A stretch of DNA of 38,141 nucleotides, taken from Streptomyces altiplanensis (GTDB lineage Bacteria > Actinomycetota > Actinomycetes > Streptomycetales > Streptomycetaceae). The stretch is from assembly GCA_003719395.1 (NCBI GenBank), contig RHMC01000060.1, positions 1-38,141 on the forward strand, read 5' to 3'. The notes beneath the pieces were generated by a model. That model did not search any database, had not been told where the DNA came from, and saw only the letters and a program-made list of their open reading frames with translations. Shown here one piece after another: positions 1-7,233 of the stretch (the stretch's first letter is position 1; every line of letters starts with the position of its first letter). The position numbers and the translations under genes are program-made.

Positions 1-54
1 CCCGCGGGCGGGGGCGGAGGCGGAGGCGGAGGGGCGCCGGCCGCGGGGACGTCG

Positions 55-138
55 GTACGTGCGCGGAGGCTTCGGCGGGGAGGCTTCGGCGTGTGGGCTT
101 CGGTACGTGGCTTCAGTACGTGCGCGGAGGCTTCGGCG
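55..138. repeat. Pair of 23-bp direct repeats
   Basis: A 23-bp stretch beginning GTACGTGCGCGGAGG recurs exactly at 55-77 and 116-138, with shorter AGGCTTCGGCG copies between. The region lies 3' of the SH3 gene, which ends at 148 on the minus strand. No gene is evident in 1-147; the first 35 bases are a GGCGGA-type simple repeat. It is probably non-coding and expansion-prone. Confidence 0.7.
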
Positions 139-147
139 CGGGGAGCG

Positions 148-573
148 TCAGCACGTACGCGGGGCGGGCCCGATGTCCGCGATGTAGCGCGCCGAGCCCC
201 AGGCCCAGGTGCCGTCGGTGAGCAGGTACCAGTGGCTGTCGCCGTGCACGTTCTCGCCGTGGGTCTTGCAGAAGATGTGGACGACCGCGCCGTAGGGCCT
301 GCTGCCGATGACCCTGCTGCTGCGGGTGGGTTTGTCGCGCAGCAGCAGTCCCGACTTGGCGGTGACGCGCCCCTTGTACGTGTGGGAACTCCCGGCCGGG
401 GGTTCCGGGTGCCGGCCGGAGTCCGCGGCGAGCGCCGGGCCCGCGGCGAGGAGCGCGGCGGCGGCGCCGGCGGCGGCGTACAGGCCGAGCCTGGGGAGCG
501 GAGACCTGGAGGGCGTGGACCTGGAGAGCGGAGATCCCAGAAGCGGGGACCGGGGGAGCAGGGGCATGTGCAT
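148..573 (-). CDS. Secreted bacterial SH3-domain protein
   Basis: The protein has 141 residues. Basic residues precede a hydrophobic segment (about 29-49) ending in an ALA-type signal peptidase I site, so it is probably exported. Residues 65-133 form one bacterial SH3 (SH3b) module with the typical L-L-L-R-D-K-P and W-A-W-G-S patterns, a fold that usually binds peptidoglycan or mediates contacts in cell-wall proteins. No catalytic domain is fused to it, so the role is unknown beyond likely wall association. The ATG at 573 has AGGAG about 7 bases upstream; a second ATG two codons later is possible. It is transcribed away from the zinc-ribbon gene's start, on the same strand. Confidence 0.85.
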   Translation of the reverse strand: MHMPLLPRSPLLGSPLSRSTPSRSPLPRLGLYAAAGAAAALLAAGPALAADSGRHPEPPAGSSHTYKGRVTAKSGLLLRDKPTRSSRVIGSRPYGAVVHIFCKTHGENVHGDSHWYLLTDGTWAWGSARYIADIGPAPRTC

Positions 574-594
574 GCTGGCTCCTGGAGGGTGAGG

Positions 595-692
595 GGCCTT
601 CGCTGCGGCGAAGGCCGGCGGGGATCCGGTCCGTGACGAACCGGTCCTCGACTCGCCCGATTCACGCTAATTCCGCCACCCACTGATCGCAA
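595..692 (-). promoter_or_regulatory. Promoter and leader hairpin of the SH3 gene
   Basis: On the minus strand, -35 TTGCGA (692-687) and -10 TAGCGT (669-664) are separated by exactly 17 bp, a good vegetative promoter. In the predicted leader, a perfect 9-bp stem (GGCCTTCGC at 595-603, GCGAAGGCC at 608-616) with a 4-base loop ends about 20 bases before the start codon. Its role is unknown; it could affect translation or mRNA stability. Confidence 0.6.
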
Positions 693-709
693 TCCGTCAC
701 TCTGCGTGC

Positions 710-1027
710 TCAGCGCTGGTAGGGATTCTGCCCGGGATGCTGCTGGGGCGCCTGCCCGTAACCGCTGCCGTGCCCCTGCCCGCCCTGGCCGTCGCCCCCC
801 TGCACCTGGAGCTGCTCCGCCTGCTCCTTGGAAACCTGCTGCTCGGCGCCGCAGAAAGTGCACTGTGTCGTGTACTTCGTGGAGAACGGGAACAGCGGTA
901 CGAAGAACAGCGTGAACTTGCTGACGCGCTTCTTGAGCGTGTGCGCCGCCGGATTGCCGCAGCGCCCGCACACCAGCGTGAGCATCGCCAGTTGGTAGAG
1001 GTAGCTCTTGCTGCCGAAGATGATCAT
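710..1027 (-). CDS. Small zinc-ribbon protein
   Basis: The protein has 105 residues. CGRC at residues 20-23 and CTFC at 56-59 make a split four-cysteine zinc ribbon, separated by a hydrophobic stretch with F-F-V-P-L-F-P-F (about 41-48). The C-terminus (about 76-105) is rich in Gly and Gln and looks disordered. This matches small streptomycete zinc-ribbon proteins of unknown function. The ATG at 1027 follows GAGGGG at a good distance. A longer reading in the same frame (to 1360) has no family-like sequence and was not used. Whether it is co-transcribed with the SH3 gene is uncertain, because that gene has its own promoter at 664-692. Confidence 0.8.
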   Translation of the reverse strand: MIIFGSKSYLYQLAMLTLVCGRCGNPAAHTLKKRVSKFTLFFVPLFPFSTKYTTQCTFCGAEQQVSKEQAEQLQVQGGDGQGGQGHGSGYGQAPQQHPGQNPYQR

Positions 1028-1362
1028 TCGATGGTCCCCTCGTATGTCCGTGCGTGCCGGCCGATGCCTGTCTGCACCGGCTGCCCGTCGGTCTGCTCTG
1101 CTGTCGAGTCTGCACCAACCGGCCCGGTGGGGCTCATGGCCCTCGCGGCGCCGGTGCGTGACGCGGCGCCGGTACCGCGACGCGGCGCCGGGCGCACCGG
1201 CCGCCTCCCGGCCGACCGGCGGGCCGGCCGGCCCGCGTTGGCGACGCATACCGCCGCTCTTCACGGTGACGACACGCCCTCTTCCCTTCCCCCCCGGTCC
1301 TCTTGGAACATTCTCTCCGCTTCCGCCCTTCCGTTCCCCCACACCCAGGAGACCCTCCACTC
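1028..1362. other. Divergent intergenic region with a triple GC-rich repeat
   Basis: These 335 bases separate the zinc-ribbon gene from the phospholipase gene and should hold both promoters. CGCGGCGCCGG occurs three times (1144-1154, 1162-1172, 1181-1191), spaced 18 and 19 bases apart. Each copy contains the palindrome CGGCGCCG. They could be operators, but I recognise no regulator for this motif. I see no convincing small gene or RNA here. Confidence 0.5.
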
Positions 1363-3426
1363 ATGCCAGATCTCCACCGGCGCCGCTTCCTCCAGATCGC
1401 AGGGGCGACCGCGGGCTTCGCCGCCCTGTCGAGCAGCATCGACCGCGCCGCGGCCATCCCGGCCGCCCGTCGCTCCGGCACCATCCAGGACGTCGACCAC
1501 ATCGTCGTCCTGATGCAGGAGAACCGTTCCTTCGACCACTACTTCGGCGCGCTGAAGGGCGTACGGGGCTTCGGGGACCCGCGCCCGGTGACGCTGCCGA
1601 GCGGAAAGCCGGTCTGGCACCAGGCGGACGGCAGCAAGAAGGTGACGCTGCCGTTCCACCCGACGGCCGACGATCTGGGGATGCAGTTCCTCCAGGGCCT
1701 CAACCACGACTGGGCGGGCGGCCACAAGGCGATCAACAAGGGCAGGTACGACCAGTGGGTGCCGGCCAAAACACCCACCACCATGGCGTACCTGACGCGC
1801 GAGGACATCCCGTTCCACTACGCCCTCGCCGACAGGTTCACCGTCTGCGACGCGTACCACTGCTCGTTCGTCGGAGCCACCGACCCGAACCGCTACTACA
1901 TGTGGACGGGCCACACCGGCAACGACGGCACCGGCGGCGGCCCCGTCCTCGGCAACGAGGAGGCGGGGTACGGCTGGACGACGTACCCCGAACGCCTGGA
2001 GAAGGCCGGGATCTCCTGGAAGATCTACCAGGACACCGGGGACGGCCTGGACGCCGCGGGCCACTGGGGCTGGATCAACGACGCCTACCGCGGCAACTAC
2101 GGCGACAACTCCCTCCTCTACTTCAACCAGTACCGCGACGCCAGGCCCGGTGACCCGCTCTACGACAAGGCCCGCACCGGCACCAGCGTCAAGAACGGCG
2201 ACGGCTACCTCGACGACCTGAAGGCCGACGTGCGGGCCGGCCGGCTTCCGCGGATCTCCTGGATCGCCGCCCCGGAAGCCTTCACCGAGCACTCCAACTT
2301 CCCCTCGAACTACGGCGCCTGGTACATCGCGCAGGTCCTGGACGCACTGACGTCCGACCCGGAGGTGTGGAGCAGGACGGCCCTGTTCATCACGTACGAC
2401 GAGAACGACGGCTTCTTCGACCACGTCGTGCCCCCGTACCCGCCGGCCTCCCCCTCCCAGGGCAAGTCCACCGCCGACACCTCCACCGAGCTCTACGCGG
2501 GCGGCGCATCGTACGCGGCGGGCAACTACGGCCTCGGCCCGCGCGTCCCGATGCTCGTCGTCTCGCCCTGGAGCACCGGCGGTTACGTCTGCTCCGAGGT
2601 CTTCGACCACACCTCGATCATCCGCTTCATGGAACGCCGCTTCGGCGTGAACGAACCGAACATCTCCCCGTGGCGCCGCGCGATCTGCGGCGACCTCACC
2701 TCGGCCTTCGACTTCGGTACGGCCGACCCGCACCCCGCCGAACTGCCCGGCACCGCCGCGTACGAGCCGCCGGACCGCGAACGCCACCCCGACTACCGGC
2801 CCACCGCGCCGGCGGTCGGCGCCATGCCCGTGCAGGAGCCGGGCACGCGCCCGGCCCGCCCGCTGCCGTACGCCCCGTACGTGGACGGCGCGGTGAACAC
2901 GGCCGACGGCCGGATCGCCCTGACCTTCAGCCCGGGCGCCGCGGCCGGAGCGCAGTTCTACGTGACGTCGGCGAACCGCACCGACGCCCCCTGGACGTAC
3001 ACCGCGGAAGCCGGCAAGAAGATCTCCGACACCTGGAACTCGGCGTACTCCAAGGGCACGCACCACCTCACGGTCCACGGCCCGAACGGCTTCCTGCGCA
3101 CCTTCAAGAGCCCCGCCAAGGCCACCTGCCCCGAGGTGACGGCCCGTCACAACGCGACGACCGGGAACCTCGCCCTGACCCTGACCAACCCGGTCGGCGC
3201 CACGACCGCCCACCTCACCGTCACCAACGCCTACGGCGGGCAGCCGCAGACCTTCGCGGTGCGCGCGGGCGCCACGGTGACGCACACGGTGGACCTGCGC
3301 GCCGCCAGGCGCTGGTACGACGTGTCGGTGATCTCCGACACGCACACCACCTTCCTGCGCCGCTTCGCCGGCCACGTGGAGACCGGCGCCCCGGGGGTGA
3401 GCGACCCGGCCACCGTCACCGCCTGA
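1363..3426 (+). CDS. Tat-exported phosphocholine-type phospholipase C
   Basis: The protein has 687 residues. A twin-arginine signal (RRRFLQ, residues 6-11) precedes a hydrophobic stretch and an Ala-rich cleavage region, so it is exported folded by Tat. The phosphoesterase domain starts with D-H-I-V-V-L-M-Q-E-N-R-S-F-D-H-Y-F-G (45-62); the E-N pair is the family's metal-binding motif, and a later Y-D-E-N-D-G-F-F-D-H segment is also typical. Two C-terminal repeats (about 510-590 and 595-675) match the DUF756 modules of non-haemolytic PLC enzymes. The predicted reaction is hydrolysis of phosphatidylcholine-like lipids to diacylglycerol and the phosphorylated head group, perhaps for phosphate scavenging. 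AGGAG upstream supports the ATG at 1363. No clear PHO box was seen. Confidence 0.92.
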   Translation: MPDLHRRRFLQIAGATAGFAALSSSIDRAAAIPAARRSGTIQDVDHIVVLMQENRSFDHYFGALKGVRGFGDPRPVTLPSGKPVWHQADGSKKVTLPFHPTADDLGMQFLQGLNHDWAGGHKAINKGRYDQWVPAKTPTTMAYLTREDIPFHYALADRFTVCDAYHCSFVGATDPNRYYMWTGHTGNDGTGGGPVLGNEEAGYGWTTYPERLEKAGISWKIYQDTGDGLDAAGHWGWINDAYRGNYGDNSLLYFNQYRDARPGDPLYDKARTGTSVKNGDGYLDDLKADVRAGRLPRISWIAAPEAFTEHSNFPSNYGAWYIAQVLDALTSDPEVWSRTALFITYDENDGFFDHVVPPYPPASPSQGKSTADTSTELYAGGASYAAGNYGLGPRVPMLVVSPWSTGGYVCSEVFDHTSIIRFMERRFGVNEPNISPWRRAICGDLTSAFDFGTADPHPAELPGTAAYEPPDRERHPDYRPTAPAVGAMPVQEPGTRPARPLPYAPYVDGAVNTADGRIALTFSPGAAAGAQFYVTSANRTDAPWTYTAEAGKKISDTWNSAYSKGTHHLTVHGPNGFLRTFKSPAKATCPEVTARHNATTGNLALTLTNPVGATTAHLTVTNAYGGQPQTFAVRAGATVTHTVDLRAARRWYDVSVISDTHTTFLRRFAGHVETGAPGVSDPATVTA

Positions 3427-3445
3427 GGGGTCGACAAGGCTCCCC

Positions 3446-3484
3446 GAGGACCCCCGAGGACCCTCAAGGACCCGTCGAGGACCC
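3446..3484. repeat. Degenerate GAGGACCC tandem repeat
   Basis: GAGGACCC or AAGGACCC occurs four times in succession (starting at 3446, 3456, 3466 and 3477), a period of 10-11 bases. It fills the 59-bp gap between the convergent ends of the phospholipase and TetR genes. There is no obvious terminator hairpin. Confidence 0.6.
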
Positions 3485-3485
3485 G

Positions 3486-4113
3486 TCAAGGGCCGAGGAA
3501 GCCGCCCTCGCCCTGCCGCCCGATGCCGCGCAGCAGCGTGTCGACCACACGGGTCGCCAACGCGTCGACGTCGTCGGTGTCGTCGGCGCTGTCGGCGCTG
3601 TCGGCTTTCTCGGCCCGGTCGAGGGCGGCTTCGTGAATGAGGGCGTAATACACGCGGCGGGCCCACACCAGGTCCGTGTCGGGCCGCAGTACGCCGGCTT
3701 CGCGCGCCCGCCGGAACAGGCGGTCGCACTGGTCGAGCACATCGGCGTGCGCCCGTGCCACCTCCGGGTCCTCCGGGGCCGTCCTGCTCATCGCGAACCC
3801 CCAGCCGATCTTGACCCGGAGGACGTTGGCCGTCGCCTGGTAGAGAGCCACCAGCGGCGGGGCGCTGTCGGGGTGGGCGCTCGTCACGGCTTCGTGGAAC
3901 TGCCGCGTCGCCCATGCCGTCAGGGCGTCCACCAGGGCCTCGCGGCTGGTGAACCGGCGGTGCACAGTCGTCCGCGCGACCGGCGGCCTCCGCGATCTGC
4001 TCCATGGTCGCCGCCGGATTGGCGCCGAGGACACGTTCGGCGGCCTCCAGGATGACCCTGACCGTCCGCTCGGCGTCCGCGCGCAGCGGCCGCTGCTGAC
4101 TCTTGCGTTCCAC
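3486..4113 (-). CDS. TetR-family repressor (frameshifted in this sequence)
   Basis: A TetR/AcrR regulator of about 209 residues once the frames are joined. The helix-turn-helix is split: the first frame gives E-Q-I-A-E-A-A-G, and the recognition helix V-A-R-T-T-V-H-R-R-F-T-S-R-E-A-L continues in another frame. The break lies near 3975-3985, where two bases appear to be missing (family pattern A-A-G-V-x-R-x-T). The remainder is a helical ligand-binding domain, ending in an acidic D-S-A-D-S-A-D-D-T-D-D-V-D stretch. I prefer the GTG at 4113 because GAAGGAG sits about 5 bases upstream. It is divergent from the dehydrogenase at 4243 and probably controls it. The ligand is unknown. Confidence 0.8.
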
Positions 4114-4153
4114 GGAGCTCCTTCCCTCTTCCACCCCACAAGACTACGTCGAA

Positions 4154-4193
4154 GTTGCCACTCATCCACTACTTGCAACACTGATGTAGCAAC
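4154..4193. promoter_or_regulatory. Likely TetR operator and promoter of the dehydrogenase
   Basis: A 20-bp imperfect palindrome lies at 4173-4192 (left arm TTGCAACAC, right arm ATGTAGCAA, 7 of 9 positions paired). A further GTTGC half-site at 4154-4158 is inverted relative to GCAAC at 4175-4179 and 4189-4193. TTGCAA (4173-4178) could also be a -35 on the plus strand. The position between divergent regulator and target genes is classic for a TetR-family operator. Regulator binding is inferred. Confidence 0.55.
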
Positions 4194-4242
4194 TCCTAAG
4201 CTTCACGCATCCCCAAAGCATCACTTTTGAAGAGGAGACCCC

Positions 4243-5032
4243 ATGGATCTGCAACTGACCGGCAAGGCGGCTGTCGTGACCGGCGCGAGCCGGGGCATCG
4301 GCCTCGCCACCGTCTCCGCACTGGTGGGCGAGGGCATGCGGGTGGTGGCCGCAGCGCGGGTGATCACACCGGAACTCAAGGCCACCGGCGCGATCGGCGT
4401 GCCCGTGGACCTCTCCACCCCCGACGGCCCCGCCCGCCTCATCGCCGAGGCCGAGGCCGAACTCGGCGGGCTGGACCTCCTGGTCAACAACGTGGGGGGC
4501 GGTGACGCGGGCGAGGGCCAGACGGGCGGCTTCCTCACCTTCACCGACCAGCAGTGGCACGACGCGTTCGATCTGAACTTCCTCGCCGCGGTCCGCACCA
4601 CCCGGGCGGCGCTGCCCCGCCTCGTGGACGGCGGCGGCTCCGTCGTCAACATCTCCTCCAACGGCGCCCGGACGCCGCACGCCGGCCCCATCACCTACAC
4701 CACCGCGAAGGCGGCACTGACCGCGTTCGGCAAGGCGCTGGCGGAGGAGTTCGGACCTCAGGGCATACGCGTCAACACGGTCTCGCCCGGCCCCGTCCGC
4801 ACCGACCTGTGGGAAAGCCCCGACGGTTACGGAGCCGCGCTGGCCCGGTCGATGGGCGTGGAGCAGGAGAAGCTCCTGGCCCAGCTCCCGGCCGCCATGG
4901 GAATGGTGACCGGCAGGCTGGTCCGCCCCGACGAGGTCGCCACCCTCGTCGCCTACCTCGCTTCCCCCCCTCGCGGGCAGCATCACCGGCGCGGACCACC
5001 TCATCGACGGAGGCGCGGTCAAGACGGTCTGA
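4243..5032 (+). CDS. Short-chain dehydrogenase/reductase (frameshift near the 3' end)
   Basis: A classical SDR of about 262 residues after frame repair. Visible motifs are T-G-A-S-R-G-I-G (14-21, NAD(P) binding), N-N-V-G-G (the NNAG-equivalent), a catalytic Ser in N-I-S-S-N, and Y-T-T-A-K with the active Tyr and Lys. The C-terminal S-I-T-G-A-D-H-L-I-D-G-G segment is read only after removing one C from the C7 run at 4964-4970. It should oxidise or reduce an alcohol/ketone substrate with NAD(P)(H); the substrate is unknown. It is divergent from a TetR gene, suggesting ligand-induced expression. AGAGGAGA precedes the ATG. Confidence 0.88.
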
Positions 5033-5168
5033 ACCGGCCGAGCCATCTCAAGACCGGCTTGCGGACGACGATCACGGCCGCTGTGACCGCGACACGAACC
5101 CCCACACGCCGCTCAACGAGGCGTACCGCGGCCGCGCAGCGGCGCCGAAGGTTCACTCGCCACGACAA

Positions 5169-5200
5169 AGAGCCGACCCAGTAGGACTGGGTCCGGCTCT
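5169..5200 (-). terminator. Rho-independent terminator of tRNA-Arg
   Basis: AGAGCCGACCCAG (5169-5181) pairs with CTGGGTCCGGCTCT (5187-5200) with one bulged base and a 5-base loop. On the minus strand the stem is followed by TTTG. It lies about 50 bases past the tRNA 3' end. The rest of 5033-5252 shows nothing else that I can identify. Confidence 0.75.
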
Positions 5201-5252
5201 CGATGTCTGGCACTTCCGCTGGTCAGCAGCTTGATCATGCTGTTCCGGCTTC

Positions 5253-5322
5253 TGCCCCCGGCAGGATTCGAACCTGCGCACACGGCTCCGGAGGCCGTTG
5301 CTATCCACTGAGCTACGGGGGC
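5253..5322 (-). tRNA. tRNA-Arg, anticodon CCG
   Basis: A full cloverleaf is read on the minus strand. The acceptor stem is GCCCCCG/CGGGGGC with discriminator A. There is a short D arm, and the anticodon stem ACGGC/GCCGT carries loop CTCCGGA, giving anticodon CCG (reads CGG). The T arm is GCAGG-TTCGAAT-CCTGC. No 3' CCA is encoded, so it must be added after transcription. The length is 70 nt because of the short D loop and a 4-base variable region. Confidence 0.95.
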
Positions 5323-5501
5323 GTACCGCCGCGGTGAGCGGCGACGGGTTGAACACTACCAGCTCCTGCCGGGTGCCCGGGAACAGGTATTTCGGAGTCC
5401 CCGTCCGGTCCCCGCGCGAGCCCGCCCCGCCCTCGCCCCGCCCCGGTTTCCCCGTGCGAGTGGAAGTGGGGAAAAGCCGGACGCGGCGCCACGGCGCGAC
5501 C

Positions 5502-5516
5502 TACTCTCGAGTTGTG
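5502..5516 (+). promoter_or_regulatory. Leaderless promoter of the response regulator
   Basis: A -10 box TACTCT (5502-5507) ends 6 bases before the GTG start at 5514, and there is no ribosome binding site between them. This geometry predicts transcription starting at or next to the start codon. The -35 is not clear. Confidence 0.5.
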
Positions 5517-5978
5517 CCAGGCGTGTCCGGCCGCGTGCTTGTTGTGGACGACAACAAGGTCATCCGGCAGCTGATCAGGGTCAATCTCGAGCTGGAGGGT
5601 TTCGAGGTGGTGACCGCGGCCGACGGTGCCGAATGTCTGGACGTCGTCCACCGGGTCCGTCCCGACGTGGTCACGCTGGATGTGGTGATGCCCCGCCTCG
5701 ACGGCATGCGTACGGCCGCCCGCCTCCGGGAAGATCCGCGGACCAGCCGTCTGCCCGTCGCGATCATCAGTGCGTGTACGCAGTACGAGGTGGAGAGCGG
5801 CCTCGCCGCCGGGGTCGACGCCTTCCTCTCCAAGCCCTTCGAGCCCGCCGAGCTGGTCAGGGTCGTGCGGCAGCTGGTGCACCGTGAAGCCCCGCCGTCC
5901 GCCGACGGCCGGCACGAGGCCGAAGCCGAAGCCGAAACTGAGGTCGAAGCCGGGCAGGCGGAGCGTACGGCCGGCTGA
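5514..5978 (+). CDS. Stand-alone response-regulator receiver protein
   Basis: The protein has 154 residues and consists of one CheY-like receiver domain: D-D at 12-13 for Mg2+, phosphoacceptor Asp56 in V-T-L-D-V-V-M-P, and the conserved Lys in F-L-S-K-P-F. There is no DNA-binding or enzymatic output domain; after about residue 125 comes an acidic tail of E-A-E-A repeats. It probably acts by protein contact, and no kinase lies nearby. The upstream in-frame extension to 5298 overlaps the tRNA and its promoter region and is rejected. A receiver gene in this position, just upstream of nrtL-lysA, is normal for streptomycetes as I know them. Confidence 0.85.
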   Translation: MPGVSGRVLVVDDNKVIRQLIRVNLELEGFEVVTAADGAECLDVVHRVRPDVVTLDVVMPRLDGMRTAARLREDPRTSRLPVAIISACTQYEVESGLAAGVDAFLSKPFEPAELVRVVRQLVHREAPPSADGRHEAEAEAETEVEAGQAERTAG

Positions 5979-6081
5979 CATGGTGATCGACGCGGTGGCC
6001 GGCGTGGTGGTCGACGCGGTGACCGGCCCGGCGGTGACCGGATGGCGAAACCGGTTCGCGTAGCGCCCCCCCTCCCTCCCC

Positions 6082-6096
6082 TACGCTTGTCCCGTG
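6082..6096 (+). promoter_or_regulatory. Leaderless promoter of nrtL
   Basis: The -10 box TACGCT (6082-6087) ends 6 bases before the GTG at 6094, the same spacing as the promoter of the preceding receiver gene. A C-rich tract lies just upstream and no ribosome binding site is present. Confidence 0.55.
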
Positions 6097-7217
6097 ACCC
6101 CCGCAGAGCTCTCCCGTACCGTGCTGCGCGCCGTTCGTCGCGCCGTCGACGAGGACGAGCTGCGGGCGCCAGGTGCCGGAGCGGGCCGTCGTCGAGCGGC
6201 CGCGGCCCGGCGGCCGCGGGGATTACGCCACCAATATCGCCTTCAAGCTCGCCGGTCCCGCCGGTCTCCCCGCCCGCGAGGTCGCCGAGATCCTCCGCGG
6301 CCTCCTCGCCGCTGACGCCTCCATCGCCGGGATCGAGGTCACGGGGCCCGGGTTCCTGAACTTCACGCTCGCTCACGACGTGCACACCTCTGTCGTACGT
6401 ACGGTCCTGACGCGGGGCCGTGCGTACGGGCACGGGGCCGCGCTCGCCGGAGAAGTCGTCCGGGTCGGGCCCGGCCTTCGCGCCGACGCCGTGGCCCGGC
6501 TGGTCCATGCGATGGGTGCGAGCGTCACCCGTGGCGTGAGCGACACCCGTAGCGCGAGCGTCGCGCCGTGACGCGAGTGCGACGGGTGCGCGTACGGGAA
6601 CGGAAACGGAAGACGCCGACAGGGACGGGAGCGCAGCCCTCGTCGCCCGGCTCGGGCGTGACGCCGCCGCCTGGAGCCTCATCTGGCCCACGGCCGTTCC
6701 CGCCCCCGAAGACCTCCTCGTGCAGCGCGAGACCAACCCCCTCTTCCGGGTGCGGTACGCCCATGCCCGCGCCCGCGCCCTGGTCCGCAACGCCACCACC
6801 CTCGGCTTCCGGGCGGGACAGGCCGGAGGAGAAGCGGGAAGAGAAGGGGACGCAGAGGAAACAGCGGACGCAGTGGATGCAGCGGACGCAGTGGGAACAG
6901 CAGGAGTAACGGAAGCAGCAGGAGCACCGGAAACAGCAGGAGCAGAGAGCGGCGCCGCGCTGCTCCGCGCCCTCGCCGACTACCCCGCCGCCCTCGAAGC
7001 CGCCGCCCGCCACCGCGCGCCCGACCGGCTCGCACGGCACCTGGACAGGGTGGCGGAGGCCTTCTTCCGCTTCCACGACACGCACTCCCTCCTGCCCCGC
7101 GGTGACGAGAAACCCTCGGTCGCCCACCGTTCCCGGCTGGCCCTCGCCGAGGCCACCGGGACGGTGCTCGCCGGCGGCCTGTCCTTGCTCGGCATCAGCG
7201 CACCCGAACATCTGTGA
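6094..7217 (+). CDS. nrtL: ArgS-related anticodon-binding protein NrtL (two frameshifts)
   Basis: About 373 residues after repair. The N-terminal part (T-P-A-E-L-S-R-T-V then G-D-Y-A-T-N-I-A-F-K-L and G-P-G-F-L-N-F) matches the N-terminal additional domain of arginyl-tRNA synthetase. The C-terminal part (E-T-N-P-L-F-R-V-R-Y-A-H-A-R-A-R-A-L) is the DALR anticodon-binding domain. The catalytic Rossmann domain with HIGH/KMSK motifs is absent, so it cannot charge tRNA; tRNA binding is inferred. Two frame changes occur, near 6164-6170 and 6530-6580, each fitting one extra base. A low-complexity linker occupies 6845-6950. lysA starts 16 bases downstream, so the two are probably co-transcribed. Confidence 0.8.
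6845..6950 (+). repeat. Purine-rich imperfect repeat within nrtL
   Basis: Repeated GCAGTGGAT / GCAGCGGAC / GGAACAGCAGGAG units encode an Ala/Glu/Thr/Asp-rich linker inside the DALR region of NrtL. Base composition here is less G+C-rich than in neighbouring coding DNA. It looks like an in-frame expansion in a loop. Confidence 0.6.
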
Positions 7218-7233
7218 GAGAGACAGAAGGACC

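Noticed and set aside
55..138. CRISPR-like array
   Set aside because: There are only two full repeat copies, the intervening sequence is itself repetitive, and no cas genes are nearby.
1261..4134. Very long minus-strand reading frame (957 codons) across the phospholipase gene
   Set aside because: It is a shadow of the high-G+C plus-strand gene; only its first ~50 codons are real (TetR N-terminus), and the rest is low-complexity Gly/Arg/Val with no family pattern.
5980..6063. Small ORF of 27 codons between the receiver gene and nrtL
   Set aside because: It has a start one base after the preceding stop but no ribosome site, and its sequence derives from a GTCGACGCGGTG repeat. It is probably not translated.
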